From assembly GCA_014529385.2 (NCBI GenBank), contig CM043959.1, positions 15,944,809 through 16,008,808 on the forward strand: a stretch of 64,000 nucleotides of DNA, given 5' to 3'. The translations under genes and the position numbers were made by a program. This document shows, piece after piece, positions 36,342-48,643 of this stretch. This DNA comes from Adiantum capillus-veneris (Eukaryota; Streptophyta; Polypodiopsida; Polypodiales; Pteridaceae). Every line of letters begins with the position of its first letter. The stretch's first letter is position 1. The notes beneath the pieces were generated by a model. It was not told the DNA's origin and ran no database searches. It was given only the letters and a program-made list of their open reading frames with translations.

Positions 36342-36796
36342 TTGTAGTGGTGGCGAGGTAGCAATCTCATGATGACATTGTTGGAGCATCAAGTTTATGT
36401 TTCTTGATGACATGCGTGCGAAGAACCTAGAAGAGCATAGCAATTTGAAGAATACTTAGGCAATGGCATCATCGAAAGTACTCTGATAGCTTTGTTAGAA
36501 AGCCTTATGCATATACTCGATGAGAATAATGAAGAGTTTTTTTCCCGTACCAAGCTTTCGCATACATTCAAAAAGATGTAAGATCCTGAGTAGAACACTT
36601 GGTAATAAATTCGTAAGCTTTGATTAGTGTATGATACTTTGCATACAGAGTGCCCACTAATTTCTCTAATACTTTCTACTATTGCCAATGTTAGCAAATA
36701 TCCTAATTTTTAAACTAGAGTGCATCGTTAGCCGCAGAGTCCGAGGGTAAGAGAAACAAGAACCTCTAGAAGACAAAAACTTGGGGGGTAGGGGGG

Positions 36797-36876
36797 GAGA
36801 GAGAGAGAGAGATGTATATTTTTTATTATCGTCCTGGATAGACAAATATGACCTATAGGACCAAAGGTACATGTGA
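36797..36876 (-). mobile_element. LINE 3'-end fragment with microsatellite tail
   Basis: The minus strand reads TTTGGTCCTATAGGTCATAT, then TTGTCTATCCAGGACGATAA and finally a CT run (36797-36812 on plus as GA). The full-length LINE at 56797-61300 has TTTGGTCCCATAGGTCATAT, CTCCCAGGACGATAA and a CT run at its 3' end. This is therefore a severely 5'-truncated copy of the same family or a relative. Confidence 0.8.
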
Positions 36877-36889
36877 GATGTACCTTCAT

Positions 36890-37196
36890 AGTATAGTGAA
36901 TTTTGGGCACACGCACCCTATCAAAGTTATCAAAGTTTGCATACTCAAGAGCTTTTTGCCAACATGATCATTCTGTTTTCTCTAAAGTTGAACGTTACAA
37001 CTGCATCACCATCAACGATTGGACCAACAAATTTTCCATTTTTGGCCACAATCACAAATGGAGAACAGTATTGGTCATTGAATTTTGGATTATTTGCCTT
37101 CAATTGCATAAGAGCTTCTACATCACTCTTTAACTTGTGAGGAGATTCTCCCAAAACTTGTGCATCCAAGCCTCTTTTTACCACATTCCAGTCATT
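36890..37196 (-). pseudogene. fragment of cofactor-independent phosphoglycerate mutase (iPGM)
   Basis: iPGM interconverts 3- and 2-phosphoglycerate in glycolysis. The minus strand reads NDWNVVKRGLDAQVLGESPH, then FNDQYCSPFVIVAKNGKFVG, PIVDGDAVVTFNFR and, after one extra A in an A-run near 36945, NFDNFDRVRVPKIHY. These match a central iPGM segment. Upstream (above 37196) similarity stops at ...AAATAG|AATGACTGG, which looks like an intron acceptor. Downstream it stops abruptly at the LINE 3' end. At about 100 codons it is a fragment only. Confidence 0.8.
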
Positions 37197-37289
37197 CTAT
37201 TTAACAAAGTCCCAACAAAACTAAATCTTCAACACTGCATTGCAGACCCAAATCAAAGTGGAACAATCAACAACGACAATTTCTATTGA

Positions 37290-38888
37290 TCATGTCTTGG
37301 CTCTTAAGGTGTCTACATGGATGCATAAAGACCCATATTGAAATCTTAGCAAGCTCTTTCAAACCAAAAGGCAGCTGTCGGTATTTGGTAATCACAAGGT
37401 GCATTCCAAGAGACTTCATTCCGGACAGAAAGCTGGTCAAGAACTTGTTGTGCTTTCAAAAGTACACCACACTTGGCATACATGTCAACTAAAGCATTGC
37501 CAAGCACGACATCTTTTTGTAACAGTCCCTGCCTAACAATCTCATCATGACTCTACTTGCCCATGATAGCGTTTTGCATAATGCCACATGCCTTCAAAAC
37601 ACAAGCGTAGGTGACCGCATCCCGAGAGAAGCCGTCACTTTGCATTCGACGAAAACATCCAAGCATTTCCTGGCCCTGATCTTGTTGGGCATATCCTGCA
37701 ATCAATCCATTCCAAGAGACTGCATCCCGGACATAAAGCTTGTCAAGAACTTGTTGTACTTTGAAAAGTACACTACACTTGGCATACATGTCAACCAAAG
37801 CATTACCAAGCACGACACTTTAGTGCAACAACCCTCGACTAACAAGCTCATCATGAACTTGTTTTCCTGTGTCGACGTCTTTCAAAGTGCCACATACCTT
37901 CAAAATGCAAGCATAGGTGACTACATCTGGAGAGAAGCCCTCGCTTCGCATCCGCTGGAAACATCCCAATGCGTCTTGGCCCTGCCCCTGTTGGGCATAA
38001 CCTGCAATCAATGCATTCCAAGAGACCGCATCTCAATCAGGAAGCTCGTTAAGAACTTGTTGAGCTTTCAAAAGTACACCACACTTGGCATACATGTCAA
38101 CCAAAGCATTGCCAAGCATGACAGTTCTTTTCAACAGCCCTTGATTGACAATCTCATCGTGAATTTGTTTGCCCATATCAATGTCTCGCATACTGCCACA
38201 TGCCTTCAAAATGCAAGCATAGGTGGCTGCATCCAGAGAGAAACCCTCACTTCGCATACAATGGAAACAATTCAAAGCTTCCTGGCCCTGGCCTTGTTGG
38301 GCATATCCTGCAATTAATGCAGTCCAAGAGATGGCATCTCGGTTGGGAAGCTCGTCCAAAACTTGTTGTGCTTTCCAAAGTACACCACAATTAGCATACA
38401 TGTATATCGACGCATTACCAAGCACGACATTCTTCTCCAACAACCTCTGACTAACAATCTCGTCATGAATTTGTTTGCCCAGATCAACGTCTTGAATAAT
38501 ACCGCATGCCTTCAAGGCACAAGCATAGGTGACCGCATCCGGAGAGAGGCCCTCGCTTGGCAAGCGATGAAAACAGTCGAGAGCTTCGTGACCCTACCCA
38601 TTGTCGGGCATATCCTGCAATAAGTGCAGTCCAACCGACGACATCCCAGACTGGAAGCTCATCAACAACTTGTTGTGCCCTGACAAGTGCACCGCACTTA
38701 ACATACATACTGACCAACAAGCTCTGTAAGCATGTGTCCTTCTCAAGTAACCCACTAGCGCAAATCTTCGCATGTACCTTATTGCCTTGGGACAAATCCT
38801 TCTTCTTAGCACAGACTTTTAATGAGGTCATCCAAGGTAGTCTCATTATTTTCGAGTGTGTGTCATTGTCTTCCGCTCCATATTTCAC
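37290..38888 (-). pseudogene. PPR protein pseudogene (PLS-type repeats)
   Basis: PLS-class PPR proteins bind organelle RNA, often for C-to-U editing. The minus strand holds tandem repeats of the form VVLGNALVDMYAKCG, AQQVLDELP, DAISWTALIAGYAQQGQGQ and YACILKACGSM. About a dozen motifs start from ACAKKKDLSQGNKVHAK-like sequence near 38830. The first part (to about 38600) is in another frame than the rest. TGA and stop codons interrupt near 38030, 37820 and 37550, and the last repeat fades at about 37290. No ATG opens the frame cleanly, and no E or DYW domain is seen. This is a decayed gene or gene fragment. Confidence 0.88.
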
Positions 38889-39399
38889 TTATGTGATTTT
38901 GTGAGGGGATTGAGAGATTCTCAATGAACGCGAAATGAGTGTGACTATGGGAAAGTCCGAACTAAGATCGAATTGCTGCTGAGAGTTGGCAGTTGGTAGC
39001 TTTTGACGGTGTAGTTTTCTTAAGAGGTTTTCAGCGCTGGAGTTTTTTTTTTTAAAGAGGAGCTACGTGGGCTACTAGAGGTGGGGTGGCCAAGACAAAG
39101 GTTGAAACTGCACACCAAAGCTTTAGTATGGAAGAGCTAAGAGGCTCTTTTGTAGTGATAGGGGACAAAGATGAGTGTGGTAGGCGCATAGGTTATCCTG
39201 CAAAACTAGATATGTTTGACTTATAGATGATAGCTTCATTAACAAATTGTTGAGTCCTTTGACTTGCATCAGTCTAGAAACTATGACCTGATTCCACTTG
39301 CATCAGTCTAGCAATTATGACCTGGCTGCTTTCAAGCACCATTCTTAATCCTCATGCATTCAAATTTTTGTGTCGTCCCTAAGATGCCAACATTTGCAT
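38889..39399. other. intergenic, no gene recognised
   Basis: Spacer between two PPR pseudogenes. It contains a short direct repeat, CTTGCATCAGTCTAG...CTATGACCTG and CTTGCATCAGTCTAG...TTATGACCTG, near 39265-39325. Confidence 0.45.
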
Positions 39400-40115
39400 A
39401 AGAGTCACTCATTAACACATGCTGCAACAACTTTTTGTGATTTCATAAAAGGGCACCACATTTGGCATACATACCAATGAAGAGAGTGCCAAGCATGACT
39501 TCTCTTTTCAATAGCCTCTAACATTGCTCTTGTTGCACACATCCCACAATTTGCCCCGTTCCTGTTGCACATATCTCATGACTAGTGCATTTCAATGCCT
39601 TGTATCCTAGAGCTTTTTGGACCTGCTCTTGTTGCGTACATCTTCCAATTAATGCATTCCAAGAGGCAACAGAAAGCTCCTCAAGCACTTTTTCTGCTTT
39701 CTCAAATGCACCACATTTGGCATACATATCGACCAAGATTGTGCCAAGCACGACATCTTTTTTCAAGATCCTTTGACTAACAATATAATCGTGAAGTTTT
39801 GTGCCCATATCAACATCTTGCGTAGAGCCACATGTCTTCAAGATGAATGTGTAGGCGGTTTCATTTCCTAGAAATAGAATGGAGCTTTCTCTTGTGGAAA
39901 ATCCTGCAATCAGTGCATTGCAAGAGTCCACACTCTGGATAGGCAACTGAAAACATCCTAGAGCTTTTTGGCCCTGCTCCTGTTGTGTGTATCCCACGAC
40001 CAATGCATTCCAAGAGTCTACACTCCGAATAGGAAGCTCCTCGAGCACTCGCAGAGAGCCACATGCCTTCAAGATGTAAGCATAGCCTTCAAGACAAAAG
40101 TATAGGTGATTGAAT
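39400..40115 (-). pseudogene. second PPR pseudogene
   Basis: The minus strand is open from about 40115 to 39518, with YAYILKACGSL, DSWNALVVGYTQQEQGQKAL, YTFILKTCGSTQDVDMG, VVLGTILVDMYAKCGAFEKA and ASWNALIGRC. PPR units are shortened or missing internal parts relative to the 35-residue norm, and the remains continue to about 39400. The right end adjoins an OTU-domain fragment. Confidence 0.8.
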
Positions 40116-40200
40116 TTCAAAATCTCCATAGACCTGATCTTCTACTGCACAAAAGAGACAATTCCCATCTTTAGCCATCCGTTGCACCCCCACACCTTTT
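40116..40200 (-). pseudogene. OTU-type deubiquitinase domain fragment
   Basis: The minus strand reads VQRMAKDGNCLFCAVEDQVY, then GD. DGNCLF is the catalytic-cysteine signature of OTU cysteine proteases. Only about 25 codons are present before PPR-derived sequence on one side and a CT/GA microsatellite on the other. The catalytic His region is not seen nearby. Confidence 0.7.
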
Positions 40201-40220
40201 TGAGCGTCTACTTTCAACTT

Positions 40221-41619
<1,399 letters not shown>

Positions 41620-44125
41620 CACAATCAATGTATTCCAAGAGGTGATATTCTGGACAGGAAGCTCCTCAAGCACTTTTTGTACTTTCTGAAGTGCACCAAA
41701 TTTGGCATACATATCGACCAAGATAGTGCCAAGCATGACATCTTTCTCAAGCGCACCACATTTGCATACATATCAATCAAGACAATGCCAAGCACGACAT
41801 CTTTTTTCAAGAGACTTTGACAAACGATATAATTGTGAATTTTTGTCCATATCAGCATCTTGCACCACATGCCTTCAAGATGCAGGCGTAGGTGATTGCA
41901 TCTAGAGAGAGGGCCTCACTTCTTATCTACTGAAAACAGACTAGAGATTTTTGGCCCTATCCCTATGGGGCAAATCCTACAGCCGGTGCATTCCAAGAGT
42001 CCACACGCCAGATAGGAAGTTGAAGACAACCTAGAGCTTTCTGGCCCTGCTCCTATTGTGCATATCCCACGACCATAGCATTCCAATGCTTTGCATCCGC
42101 TGAAAACAAGCTAGAGATTTTTGGCTCTGCTCTTGTTATGCACATCCCGCGTTCAGTGCATTCCAAGAGGTGATATCTTGGACATGAAGTTCGTCAAGCA
42201 GTTTTTGTGCAGCGCACCACATTTGGCATACATATCAACCAAGGCAGTGCCAAGCACAATATCTTTCTGGCCCTGGTCTTCTTATGCATAGAGCCACATG
42301 CATAGGTGATTGCATCTGCTGAAAATGGACTAGAGCATGGTGAAATCAGTGCATTACAAGAGTCCACACTTTGGACTCTTCACGCTGCTATTGTTGTTCA
42401 CATCCCGCAATCAGCATTCTGACAGACGAGATTCCGGACAGGAAGCTCCTCAAGCACTTTTTGTTCTTTCTAAAGCACACCACATTTGGAATATTATCAA
42501 CCAAGACAATGACAAGCATGACATCTTTCGCAAGCCCACCACATTTGGCATACATATCAACCAAGATAGTACCAAGCATGACATCTTTTCTCAAGAGACT
42601 TGAACAAACAATATAATTGCGATTTATTTTGCCCATATTGGCATCTTGCGCCACATGCCTTCAAGATGCATGCACAGGTGATTGCATCTATTGAAAACAG
42701 ACAAGATCTTTCTCCTGTGGGGAAAATCTTGCAATCAGTGCATTCCAAGAGTCCACACTGCGGATAGGAAGCTGAAATCAGCCTAGAGCTTTCTGGCTTG
42801 CTCTTGTGGTGCGTATCCCGCGACCAATGCTTTGCATCCGCTGAGAACAGCCTAGAGCTTTCTCTTGTAGGGAAAATCCTGCAATGGGTGCATTCCAAGA
42901 GTCCACACTCCGGATAAGAAGCACGTCGAACACTTTTTGAATGCCACGTGGAGCAATGGGGAAGCAGGTTTTCAAACGGGGATGTGTTCGGAATGTGACA
43001 TTCCATACAGGAAGCTCCTCAAGCAATTTTTTTTGCTTTCTGAAGCGCACCACATTTGGCATACATATCGACAAAGTCAGTGCCAAGCACGACATCTTTC
43101 CCAAGCGCTCCAGATTTGGCATATATATCGACCAAGACAATTCCAAGCACGACATCTTTTTTCAACAAACTTAAACAAACAATATAATTGTGAATTCTTT
43201 TGCCCATATTAGCATCTTGCACCACATGCCTTCAAGATGCATGCATAGATGATTGCATCTGCCTATATCTTTCTCCTGTGGGAAAAATCTTGCAATCTCG
43301 TTATATAAATTTGAATGCACACGATGGATAAGAATGTCACCAAGTCATTGCCAAGCAAGACATCTTTTCTCAATAGCCTTTGACTAACAATATCCGCTTG
43401 AATGTTTATACCCATATCAGTATCTTGCATAGAGTTACATGCTTTCAAGGCATTGCCAAGCACAACATCTTTTCTCAATAGCCCTAACTAATAATATTAG
43501 CCTGAATGTTTATGCCCATAGCAGCATCTTGCATAGAGCCACATGCCTTCAAGATGCACCTGTATGTGATTGCATCAGGAGAGAGGCACTCACTTTAAAC
43601 AGCCTAGAGCTTTTTGGCCCTGCTCTTGTTGTGTGTATCCCACGACCTGTGCATTCCAAGAGATGTCATTCCAAGTGATCCTTACAACACGTTGCAGGTG
43701 ATGACATCCCAAAGAGAATGCCCATCAAGAACTTTCATGCTTTCGTGATGATACCACTTTTGGCGTACATATCAGCCAAAGCATTACATGGCATGACATC
43801 CTTCACCAAGAGCATTCGGAGTAGACATATTGCTTGCGAGGATGCACTGCACGCTGACACTAATGGACTGATGTTGTTTGCGAAAGTCATGATTAGATTC
43901 ACTATATAAATTTGAATGCACGCAAGGCATGCCAAGCACGACATCTATTCTCAATAGCCCCTGACTAACAATATTATCCTGAATTTTTATGCCCATATCA
44001 ACATCTTGCATAGAGCCACATTCTTTCAAGGCAGTGCCAAACATGAAATCTTTTCTAAATAGCCCCCGACTAACAATATCAACCTGAATGTTTATGCTCA
44101 TGTCAGCATCTTGCATAAGCCACAA
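41620..44125 (-). pseudogene. PPR repeat debris
   Basis: Many short minus-strand pieces of PPR repeats (VVLGIVLVDIYAKSGALG, YIVCLSLLKKDVVLG, ACNSMQDTDMGINI, ALADMYAKSGI) occur in scrambled frames, with internal deletions and local duplications. Identical or near-identical blocks such as 'tttggcatacatatcgacca' recur about a dozen times. No continuous gene can be reconstructed; the region looks like several PPR copies that decayed and recombined. Confidence 0.75.
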
Positions 44126-44785
44126 GCCTTCAAGATGCACATGCATGTGATTGCATCAGGAGAGAGGCCCTAAACTTTGGCCCTTTTTGGAGCAGGCAGC
44201 ATCCGTGCCTTTAGTAACTTGGTTGGATCTAGTATATGGTTGAGCGATTGGCCCTGCTCCTGTTGTGCGTATCCCGCAACCTGTGCATTCCAAGAGAAGT
44301 CGTTCCAAGTTGTTGCAAATGACATTTTCTCCGGATTCATTATATAAATATGATGCACGTGATTGATAAAATAAGTTGGGTGCGACGTAGGCTACATAAA
44401 TCAACGCTCATGTCTACCACGTGGAGCAACGGGGAAGCAGATTTTCAACGGGGAAGCCTTCAAGATGCACATGCATGTGATTGCATCAAGAGAGAGGCCC
44501 TAAACTTTGGCCCTTTTTGGAACAGGCAGCATCCGTGCCTTTAGTAACTTGGTTGGATCTAGTATATGGTTGAGCGATTGGCCCTGCTCCTGTTGTGCGT
44601 ATCCCGCAACCTGTGCATTCCATGAGACGTCATTCCAAGTTGTTGCAAATGACATTTTCTCCGGATTCATCATATAAATATGATGCACGTGATCGATAAA
44701 ATAAGCTGGGTGCGACGTAGGCTACATAAATCAACGCTCATGTCTACCACGTGGAGCAACGAGGAAGCAGATTTTCAAAAGAGGC
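44126..44785. repeat. 330-bp tandem duplication
   Basis: The block from GCCTTCAAGATGCACATGCA through ACGTGGAGCAACGGGGAAGC and the following bases is present at about 44126-44455 and again at about 44456-44785 with few differences. Element D lies a few bases after the second copy. Confidence 0.93.
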
Positions 44786-44791
44786 TACTAT

Positions 44792-45196
44792 TGTTAGGCA
44801 CACATTGCCATAACAAACAACCAATGCAGTTAACATATAGTACATATCAAACAGGAAGCAGGAAACTGCATACTTCAAACACCAAACTGCAAAGTAGATA
44901 AGCAAAGAACACCATAAGGAAGAGGAAAAGAGACTGCCATCAGGTTATCTTCATCATCATCACCTAATTACAGAGTAAAAACAGCAGTGCGAGATCAGGA
45001 GAGAGAGAACTGCTTCGACAGGAATGCCCATAACTGCTTCTCATCCTGAGAATTCACGAGACACACACTAACTTCCCCAAAAATATAAAATACCCATGTT
45101 CACTTATCCCTAAGGTTCAAAGATAAAGGTTTTAATTACAGTTCAAAAAGTAATAGCTTAACTGCTCTGAAAGCCCTGATAAATCAGGCACTAACA
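44792..45196 (-). repeat. 3' LTR of element D
   Basis: 405 bp. On the minus strand it runs TGTTAGTGCCTG... to ...GTGCCTAACA. The last ORF (ending 45132) runs into it. Confidence 0.93.
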
Positions 45197-45993
45197 CCTG
45201 GCACACCTGGTGGGCAAGGTTTCTCAAACCTTGTGAGAACCCACAATATCCCTTGATCAAAAATTCATCCACCAGCTGATCCTTGAATTCAGTTTGTTGT
45301 GAAACTGCAGTTGTAGTTGGAGTTTCCTTGTCAAACTCTTCAACCTCTGCATCCACTTGAACTGTAACTGCCTCCTTAGTACTTTCAATGTCCTGATAGA
45401 GTATCTCATCCACAATCATTTGCACTGGATCATCTAAGTTGTGAATTCCTCTTGCAGCTTCTATGTCCTCCTCTGCAATATCTTTAGCCTGTCCTGCAAC
45501 TGCACTTTTCCTTTTGTCTTCAGTAATATGCTCCTGCACTTCTGCTGCCACATCAGTTCCTGCAAACACTTCAGAATTTTTTTTTAACAAACACCTGCTC
45601 AAATTGTTGGCCTTCTTGTTGTTGCAGATGCATCTTCAGATCCTCCAACTGCTCTTTTAGGTCAGTATACTGCTTCTCCATAAACAAGTTTTCCTCCTTC
45701 ATCTCCTCCTCTGCAAACATCTGATATGGTTTACTCACCACATCATACACCATTACTTTCATTTTCTCCCAAACTCCCTTCATGTAGTCCATCACTTCAG
45801 TCTTCATTTTCTCGACAACTGTTGAATTGAGATACCTTCTACAAAGTAGAAAAATCTCCTCTTCTCCAAGCGATTTCAGGTCTTTAGGCCCATTTTCATA
45901 TTCAAATACATATCCAAATTCAGTAGTAGGTTCAGGTTTAGGTTCAGGTTTCCCTTCAAGAAGAATGAAGAAAGATTGATGTAAACTTTGCAA
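45132..45993 (-). pseudogene. C-terminal coiled-coil part of the element D ORF chain, related to the extra ORF of element C
   Basis: Two overlapping frames, 45993-45571 and 45602-45132, meet at a run of nine A (minus strand), where a one-base slip would join them. The first contains KPEPKPEP, a VWEKMKVMVYDVVSKPYQMF segment and Gln/Glu-rich helix (EQLEDLKMHLQQQEGQQ). The second is acidic and helical (DIAEEDIEAARGI) and ends next to the LTR. VW.KMK...KPYQM aligns with VWKSMK...YPYEMM in the extra ORF of element C. The role is unknown; coiled coils suggest oligomerisation. Confidence 0.7.
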
Positions 45994-47515
45994 CCATTAG
46001 ACACTGTCTCTTGAACACATCCAATATCTCTGCATGTAGATGCAACACTCGAAGACCTGATTTAGACTCCGCATGGCAAAACAATTGATTTTCTTGAAAA
46101 TCTTGATTCAAGAAAAACCAAAATTGATCTGCTTCTTCATCAAACTGATCTGATTTAAAGCTTAAAAATAATAGATTGAACTCTCCTTTACGCATAAAAA
46201 ACACCACCAAGATGGCTTCCTCACATTTCTCCTTGAAAATAGAAAGAAATCCACTTTGTAGTAGCTGCAAAACTGTCCAATCAGTGATATCTCCCTGAAA
46301 CTGAAAACTTTTGACTTCTGCTCCTTGAAAAACTTCCCTTATTTTATCAAGCATGAAGATATAAAACCAATGAGATATAAGAATATCAACATCATCTCCT
46401 TCATCAACAACATCACATAGAAATGTAGAACAATCTCCAAGAAAATCCACTTCACCATCATCAAGAACTTCCAAAATACTTGCATAATCATCAGTCCAAA
46501 CCATCTCCTCAGCATCAACAAAACCATTGACATCAGAAATTTGGTATAAATCATCAAGAATATCATCAGTAAACTGAACTTCACTGGAAAAAGACGGACT
46601 TCCAATATCCATGACTGAATTTGTAAAAGAACCAACATCATACAGATCATTGATAACAACATCATCATTCAAGAAACCTTCTGTAACATCAAGATTTAAA
46701 GAAAACTCCACATTCTTGATTTGAGTAAGTTGAAGCTTCAAGTCCTCAATTTGATTATCCTTATCCAAAACAACTTGCTTAAGAGCATCATGAACTTCAT
46801 AACAGTAAGAAATATGCAAGTCGGCTTCAGTTTGAACCTGAGAAATCTCCATCGTCAATGATGTCTTCTCTTCTTGAAGTTGATTGATTTTGGAAAGCTC
46901 TTCATTTGCCGCAACCATACTTGAATGCCTCTCATTATCTAGCTCTAATGAGAGATTATTGATCATCTTCGCTTGAGAAAGAAAAAGACTTTGAAATTCA
47001 GCAAGTTCAGGTACATAACTTCTTTGCAAATCAGTAATCTGCGGATCAGGGACCTGAATTCTGAAACTTTGCAAATCAGGGACCTTTTGTATCAAAACTG
47101 GTAATTCAGGGATTTGAAATTGAAGATCCTTGTCTTCACAACCTGAATAATTCATATCCACTCTCGGAAAATGGCTTTCAGTCTTCAAAACTCCAAAAAA
47201 CTCTTCTCCATCAACACAAACACCTTCTGGACTGTCACCTGTCAAATATTCCTCATCAAGATTCATCAAAAACTGATTCATCACATCATCCTCATCATTA
47301 GCACACATTATGTCTTTATGTATCTTCGGATCTTCCACTGCATTACACTGAAATCTGATGTCTCCCTGAATTTCAACATCTTCAAGATTGATGTCAAATG
47401 TTGGTATATGGGTTTGTATGGGATATTGGTGTCTTCTCTCACTCACTCCCACTTGTATTCCCTTCTTCTCAATCAGTAATTCTTCTTTTGGGAAACTTTC
47501 CTTCTCTTCCTGCAA
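45956..47515 (-). CDS. 519-residue acidic/coiled-coil ORF of element D, unknown function
   Basis: Open from about 47515 to 45956, in the same frame as the upstream zinc-knuckle ORF and separated from it by 12 codons containing a single TAG (47552-47554). The N-terminal half is acidic with short internal repeats (LQFQIPELPVLIQKVPDLQS and related 'Q-x-P-D-L/P' units at about residues 130-170). A coiled-coil stretch follows (NELSKINQLQEEKTSLTMEI region), then a very acidic segment (VINDLYDV, DDILDDLYQISDVNGF). No catalytic motif is recognised. Its frame is lost near 45960, where the next frame continues. Confidence 0.6.
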   Translation of the reverse strand: MQEEKESFPKEELLIEKKGIQVGVSERRHQYPIQTHIPTFDINLEDVEIQGDIRFQCNAVEDPKIHKDIMCANDEDDVMNQFLMNLDEEYLTGDSPEGVCVDGEEFFGVLKTESHFPRVDMNYSGCEDKDLQFQIPELPVLIQKVPDLQSFRIQVPDPQITDLQRSYVPELAEFQSLFLSQAKMINNLSLELDNERHSSMVAANEELSKINQLQEEKTSLTMEISQVQTEADLHISYCYEVHDALKQVVLDKDNQIEDLKLQLTQIKNVEFSLNLDVTEGFLNDDVVINDLYDVGSFTNSVMDIGSPSFSSEVQFTDDILDDLYQISDVNGFVDAEEMVWTDDYASILEVLDDGEVDFLGDCSTFLCDVVDEGDDVDILISHWFYIFMLDKIREVFQGAEVKSFQFQGDITDWTVLQLLQSGFLSIFKEKCEEAILVVFFMRKGEFNLLFLSFKSDQFDEEADQFWFFLNQDFQENQLFCHAESKSGLRVLHLHAEILDVFKRQCLMVAKFTSIFLHSS

Positions 47516-47551
47516 AGAGGTGAGTCTCTTCGATGTGAGGTTTGGGGATAG

Positions 47552-48463
47552 CTAGCACTCCTCTTGGCTCCTTTGGCTCATGAGTTGCTCCTGGCTTCCT
47601 CCTTCTTCCTTCATCATCTTTTGGACTATATCTCCCTTGCATTGAACAAACTCTCCTTCCTGAATCAACTTCTTCTCTTCAATAATCTGAGTATCTACAA
47701 CTTTGATCCCATATTCAAGAACATCAAAATCAGGTTGAAAAACTTCAGGTGCTGAAAATTCAAATTCAGGCGTTGAAACTTCAGGTTTTGAAACAACAGG
47801 TGCCTGAAAAACTGTTGGTACTTCAACATTGTGCAAACCCTTGAGTCTATCTGGAGTGTGGTTTTGGGATACTAAGTGCTCCTTTTGGCTTCTTTGGCTC
47901 TCAGGATGCTCCTTTTCTTCTGCCCTTTCCAACATCACCTTCTTGACTTCTTCAGGTTGGCTTTGTGCTTGAGCTTCTTTCATTGATTTGAGACTGGCAA
48001 CAAGTGCATTTGGAGAAGTTAAACATGATTGTACCTGATTGTTCCCAACCAAGGGGAATATTGGTGTTGTAACTCCCCAGTCATCATCACTTTCGTCTTC
48101 CTCCTGAAACTGATCTTCATACTTCTCTGTCAAGCCTTCAATTGCTTCTTGTAACACCTGTATCCTGCGCATACTAGAGCACGACTTTCTTCTTTTTCCT
48201 TCACGATCTTCATGCCAGTCTTCTGCCTTGTCAAGAAGATTAGAAAAATCATCCAAATCCTCTTGTGCATCACATAGTTCCTCATGATCTGATGCATCTC
48301 GAAAAGATCTGACAATTCGATACAACTTCTTGCACAGTTTATGCATACAGTATTTGACACATACATCTTCCTTTTGACATGGCTTGCACATGTAAGGACA
48401 TTGCTTTGCAGAGTGCCCATCTTTTTGACAAATAGTACACTTTTTCTTCTTCTTCTTTGCCAT
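47552..48463 (-). CDS. zinc-knuckle ORF of element D
   Basis: The ATG at 48463 (MAKKKKKK) opens a 303-residue frame. A CCHC knuckle (C9, C12, H17, C22; CTICQKDGHSAKQC) is followed by a second Cys cluster (CKPCQKEDVCVKYC). A helical acidic region and a Pro/Glu/Val-rich tail (VSKPEVSTPEFEFSAPEV) come after. The knuckle resembles that of element C gag (CEICDKEGHSTSRC), with about eight of fourteen residues identical. It may bind element RNA like a nucleocapsid; no capsid domain is recognised. Ends at TAG 47552-47554 with the frame continuing beyond. Confidence 0.7.
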   Translation of the reverse strand: MAKKKKKKCTICQKDGHSAKQCPYMCKPCQKEDVCVKYCMHKLCKKLYRIVRSFRDASDHEELCDAQEDLDDFSNLLDKAEDWHEDREGKRRKSCSSMRRIQVLQEAIEGLTEKYEDQFQEEDESDDDWGVTTPIFPLVGNNQVQSCLTSPNALVASLKSMKEAQAQSQPEEVKKVMLERAEEKEHPESQRSQKEHLVSQNHTPDRLKGLHNVEVPTVFQAPVVSKPEVSTPEFEFSAPEVFQPDFDVLEYGIKVVDTQIIEEKKLIQEGEFVQCKGDIVQKMMKEEGGSQEQLMSQRSQEEC

Positions 48464-48507
48464 TAATCACACATCAAACGAATAGAGAGCATATGTACCT
48501 CTTTAAA

Positions 48508-48643
48508 CCCTGAAACTGCTTAAACTGCATTGCAAACTGAAATACCTGAAACTGTAGTCTGTAAACTGAAAAATTGAAACTGCATTCTGCAACAAACTGC
48601 ACATAATTTTCACAGAAACTGCACAGAGACTTCAAAACTGTTT
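48508..48643 (-). repeat. cluster of nine CAGTTT-type motifs in the element D leader
   Basis: AAACTG (plus strand) occurs nine times in about 135 bases just upstream of the first ORF. Spacing is irregular. Its function is unknown. Confidence 0.8.

Noticed and set aside
37547-38317. 256-residue plus-strand open frame
   Set aside because: It is antisense to the PPR pseudogene, and its repeats mirror the PPR repeats.
44787-44791. ACTAT as target duplication of element D
   Set aside because: The other flank is GCTAC; ACTAT is not found there, so GCTAC with an offset is the better candidate.
47171-47479. Plus-strand 102-residue frame in element D
   Set aside because: It is opposite the 519-residue ORF and shows no family features.
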